From contig NZ_BJYS01000007.1 of assembly GCF_007991635.1 (NCBI RefSeq), positions 1 through 64,000 of the forward strand: DNA of 64,000 bases, read 5' to 3'. The notes beneath the pieces were generated by a model that ran no database searches, was not told the origin of the DNA, and worked only from the letters and a program-made list of their open reading frames with translations. Positions 61,748 through 64,000 of this stretch are shown piece by piece (position 1 is the first letter of the stretch; every line of letters starts with the position of its first letter). The position numbers were made by a program, and so were the translations under genes. The DNA comes from Adhaeribacter aerolatus. GTDB lineage: Bacteria; Bacteroidota; Bacteroidia; Cytophagales; Hymenobacteraceae.

Positions 61748-63445
61748 TTAAAATATATATGACGCACCAATAATCAACTGCAAACCTTTGTTGGGGTAAT
61801 TAACAAAGCGCTGGTACTGGTTGCCCAGCAGGTTATTTCCCATTACAAATGTTGAAAATTTATTCGAGAATCTATAATCTACTTTTAAATTTAAGTCAGT
61901 TATATTGTCGGTCTCTTTCAGGGCAGGTCGGTAAATACCTTCATTATCGCGGCGGAAAACCTGGCCATACGTGCGGCTGAGGTAATATAACTCAGTATGG
62001 AAATATATTTTATCGTTGTAGTTATAGCTACCCGAAATATTGGTCTGGAAAGCCGGCCGGTGGAATGGTTTGGCTAATAAATCGGTTGTATATTTGTTAA
62101 TTTCGGTTTTAAGGCCTAACCGGAACCGCTCGGAATAATTATAAGATAACTCGCCTAAAAAGTTGATTACCTTGGTGGTACCATTGTCGTAAACTAAATC
62201 GAATTTGGTAGAATCGGTTTGGCTGGCGTTAAAGAAATACAAATTACGGAAGCTCTGGTAACCGGCCCGGGCCGTGAATTTCAGGCTGCTGCCCAGGTTA
62301 CCTGTTAAGCCGCCGTAAAAATCCAGCACTTTGTTTTCGTCGGCTACTTGTACATCCTGGTTCAGGTAAGGATTTTCCTGGGTTAGATCATGCAACGTTA
62401 CCCGTTTCAGGTCGCCTTCGACGCCGGCAAATAATTGGAATTGATCATCCACCACTTCGTAACCCACCCGCACCGACGGATAAATATTTAATTTACGGGC
62501 ATTGTTTACTTCGTCGCCGGTATAAGCAATAACCGCCCCCAACGATAAACTTACCAAATCCGAAACACTTTCGTAAGAAGGCCGCAACCTAAAATACCCG
62601 CGGTTTATAGACGTTGAATCTTTATATCCTACAAAAGAAGCTTTGGCATCTACGTTAATTTTGGCATTTTCGTCTAAGGCGTAGCCTACCCCAATATTGG
62701 TTAAAATATTAGACTCGCGGGCCCCAAACCGGTTGGTAAAATATTTAAAGCCTACGCCGCCCTGAAACTGCAATTCACTTTTAGATACCTTGTTGTTAAA
62801 AAATATATCGGCTCCAATCCGGTTAAACACCTGCTTGATGGTATCGCGGTCAATCTTTTCGATAACAGGGCTGTATCCGTAAAAATTATAGCGATCATGA
62901 TTGTAATACAAGTTACCGCCTACGGTCAAATCGCGGGTATACGACTCCGCATTGAATTTAATTTCTGAATTGGAAACGCCGGAATTGCTACCGTCCACGG
63001 GGCCTTTGGCAGAAGCAACGTGGCTCACATCAGCCCCGTAAGAGAATTGATTGTCGCGCTTGTTATGAAAATAACCTTTAACGTAAGCGGTGCTGTAATT
63101 GCCCAATCCCAATTTTATATAATTGCCGTTTACCTGGGTCAAATCCTCTTGCTTAATGGTTAAAACCCGCATGGGCAGGTTTAAATTATTAGTTGCCAAC
63201 CGGTAATCGGCAAAGCGGTAATTTACCTGACGCGGCTTTTTTTCGGGCGGCGGAATTCTCAGTTTCTCGAAATTACGGGTTGCTTCCGGCAATTCGTTCA
63301 CGCGGTTTTTTTCCACTACAATTTCCGCGTCTTCGAGTTTATTTTTTTCGCCCCAGCCGGTTTGCTGGGCCGCCAATGGCAATGACCAGAAAACACCCAG
63401 GCTGCAAAACGTAATTAAACTTATTTTTTTCAGATTACTACTCAT
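61748..63445 (-). CDS. Outer-membrane beta-barrel protein (TonB-receptor-like)
   Basis: 565 residues. Signal peptide about 5-27 (LPLAAQQ). A short region (28-95) carries KNRVNELPEATRNFEKLRIP, then strands repeat up to a C-terminal aromatic end (LQLIIGASYIF). It has the shape of a barrel without a clear full-length plug, found next to Ton/Tol motor genes. Substrate unknown. It starts 27 nt after the TPR protein stop and is followed by the HU/SPOR gene at 2 nt. Confidence 0.75.
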   Translation of the reverse strand: MSSNLKKISLITFCSLGVFWSLPLAAQQTGWGEKNKLEDAEIVVEKNRVNELPEATRNFEKLRIPPPEKKPRQVNYRFADYRLATNNLNLPMRVLTIKQEDLTQVNGNYIKLGLGNYSTAYVKGYFHNKRDNQFSYGADVSHVASAKGPVDGSNSGVSNSEIKFNAESYTRDLTVGGNLYYNHDRYNFYGYSPVIEKIDRDTIKQVFNRIGADIFFNNKVSKSELQFQGGVGFKYFTNRFGARESNILTNIGVGYALDENAKINVDAKASFVGYKDSTSINRGYFRLRPSYESVSDLVSLSLGAVIAYTGDEVNNARKLNIYPSVRVGYEVVDDQFQLFAGVEGDLKRVTLHDLTQENPYLNQDVQVADENKVLDFYGGLTGNLGSSLKFTARAGYQSFRNLYFFNASQTDSTKFDLVYDNGTTKVINFLGELSYNYSERFRLGLKTEINKYTTDLLAKPFHRPAFQTNISGSYNYNDKIYFHTELYYLSRTYGQVFRRDNEGIYRPALKETDNITDLNLKVDYRFSNKFSTFVMGNNLLGNQYQRFVNYPNKGLQLIIGASYIF

Positions 63446-63472
63446 ATCGGGACTATTAGCGCTTTGCTTTAA

Positions 63473-64000
63473 TTACTTATTTGGATTTGCCTCACTGGTA
63501 CTGGTAGTATCGGGCGCAGGGGCCGGAGCGGCGGCTGGTTGGTCCAGGGCGGTCAATTTAGCTTTAGCTTCGTCTACCAGTTCTTTAATGGTGGCATTTT
63601 CGATAATAGAATTAAGGGTGGCTTTGGCCTGGAAGGTTTCTTTCTGAGCCACATAATTGTCGGCGATCAGCAAAAACGATTTTACCAGCCAGTAGTCGTA
63701 ATTAGCAAAGTTGGCGCTTACTTTCTGAGCTGCCTCCAGCGACTCTTTGTATTTGTTTTGCTTATAATATATTTCGGCGATAGCGTACTGGGCTTCAGCG
63801 CCGTTTACATCGGTAGCCGAAGTAGCCGTAGCCGTAAATTGTTTCAGGGCCTCATCTAGATTGCCCTGCGCATAAGTTGCCTTGGCCTTAAACAGGAGCG
63901 CCGAGTTATAAGCATTCAGGGCTGCATTTCCTTCGGCAATTAACTGATCGGCAACCTTGGTGGTATTAGCATAATCGTTCAGCAAAAAGTAGCTTCGCAT
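63473..64000 (-). CDS. TPR-repeat protein (C-terminal part, runs off the window)
   Basis: The 175 residues visible consist of TPR pairs (YANTTKVADQLIAEGNAALN, AQYAIAEIYYKQNKYKESLEAAQKV) and a Pro/Ala/Thr-rich tail ending EANPNK. The gene almost certainly continues beyond base 64000, since the first Met sits on the border and TPR proteins of this kind are much longer. Its place ahead of the barrel, HU/SPOR and Ton genes suggests an envelope (YbgF-like) scaffold. Confidence 0.7.
   Translation of the reverse strand: MRSYFLLNDYANTTKVADQLIAEGNAALNAYNSALLFKAKATYAQGNLDEALKQFTATATSATDVNGAEAQYAIAEIYYKQNKYKESLEAAQKVSANFANYDYWLVKSFLLIADNYVAQKETFQAKATLNSIIENATIKELVDEAKAKLTALDQPAAAPAPAPDTTSTSEANPNK

Overview
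The window reads as a chromosomal segment of a Bacteroidota bacterium of the order Cytophagales, most likely Hymenobacteraceae (Adhaeribacter-like). This is inferred from gene content: a subtilase ending in a type IX secretion (T9SS) sorting tail, large TonB-dependent receptors, a HU-CCDC81/SPOR protein, a DUF2911 protein, the histidine operon with hisIE and HAD-type hisB fusions, AT-rich spacers, scarce Shine-Dalgarno sites, and several promoters of the Bacteroidota form TTG-N18-21-TAnnTTTG. No species call is possible from sequence reading alone.

Layout. 1-3.9 kb: a small membrane protein, then a minus-strand operon of a YceI protein, an outer-membrane porin and a second YceI-like protein. 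3.9-12.6 kb: a mosaic accessory region with a decayed IS3-family element (3915-5163), a fragment of an unknown gene, and two exact 234-bp copies of the 5' end and divergent promoter of a MocR/PdxR-type regulator (5361-5594, 10563-10796). Each copy points into GC-rich, foreign-looking genes: an MDR oxidoreductase on one side, a nitroreductase plus an AhpD/carboxymuconolactone-decarboxylase-like protein on the other. A REC-PAS protein and the intact MocR gene lie between the copies. 12.9-16 kb: a sugar-dehydrogenase-like lipoprotein with its cytochrome c, and a divergent beta-propeller lipoprotein. 16.2-25.6 kb: tRNA-Ser(GGA), an asparaginase/TatD/glycosyltransferase/deacetylase operon, cobA, an NhaC antiporter, an LLM oxidoreductase and a DUF2267 protein. 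26-40 kb: sparse coding with long AT-rich spacers. It holds a secreted S74-domain protein, a TetR/cupin locus with two perfect operators, a di-heme cytochrome, a Gfo/Idh/MocA oxidoreductase, an unusual zinc-ribbon protein, PEP carboxylase, small membrane proteins and an orphan TetR.

40.5-47.8 kb: a complete histidine operon (hisG-D-C-B-H-A-F-IE) on the minus strand. It is preceded by an unlisted 37-residue leader peptide with six His codons in its last 12 residues, abutting a hairpin-plus-U-run terminator, so it is very probably a transcription attenuator. 48-56 kb: a DUF2911 protein, a TonB-dependent receptor, rpe, a T9SS subtilase, a lipoprotein, mnmA and a TrpF-like protein without the catalytic residues. 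56.5-64 kb: a tightly packed minus-strand operon of a TPR protein, a beta-barrel protein, HU-CCDC81/SPOR, ExbB/TolQ, ExbD/TolR, TonB, folC and trmB, which links envelope energisation to the outer membrane.

The most notable items are the his leader/attenuator, the promoter-bearing duplication that has picked up foreign genes at or near its start codon, the double TetR operator overlapping promoter and start site, the catalytically empty TrpF homologue, and the zinc-ribbon protein beside a cluster of DnaA-box-like sites.
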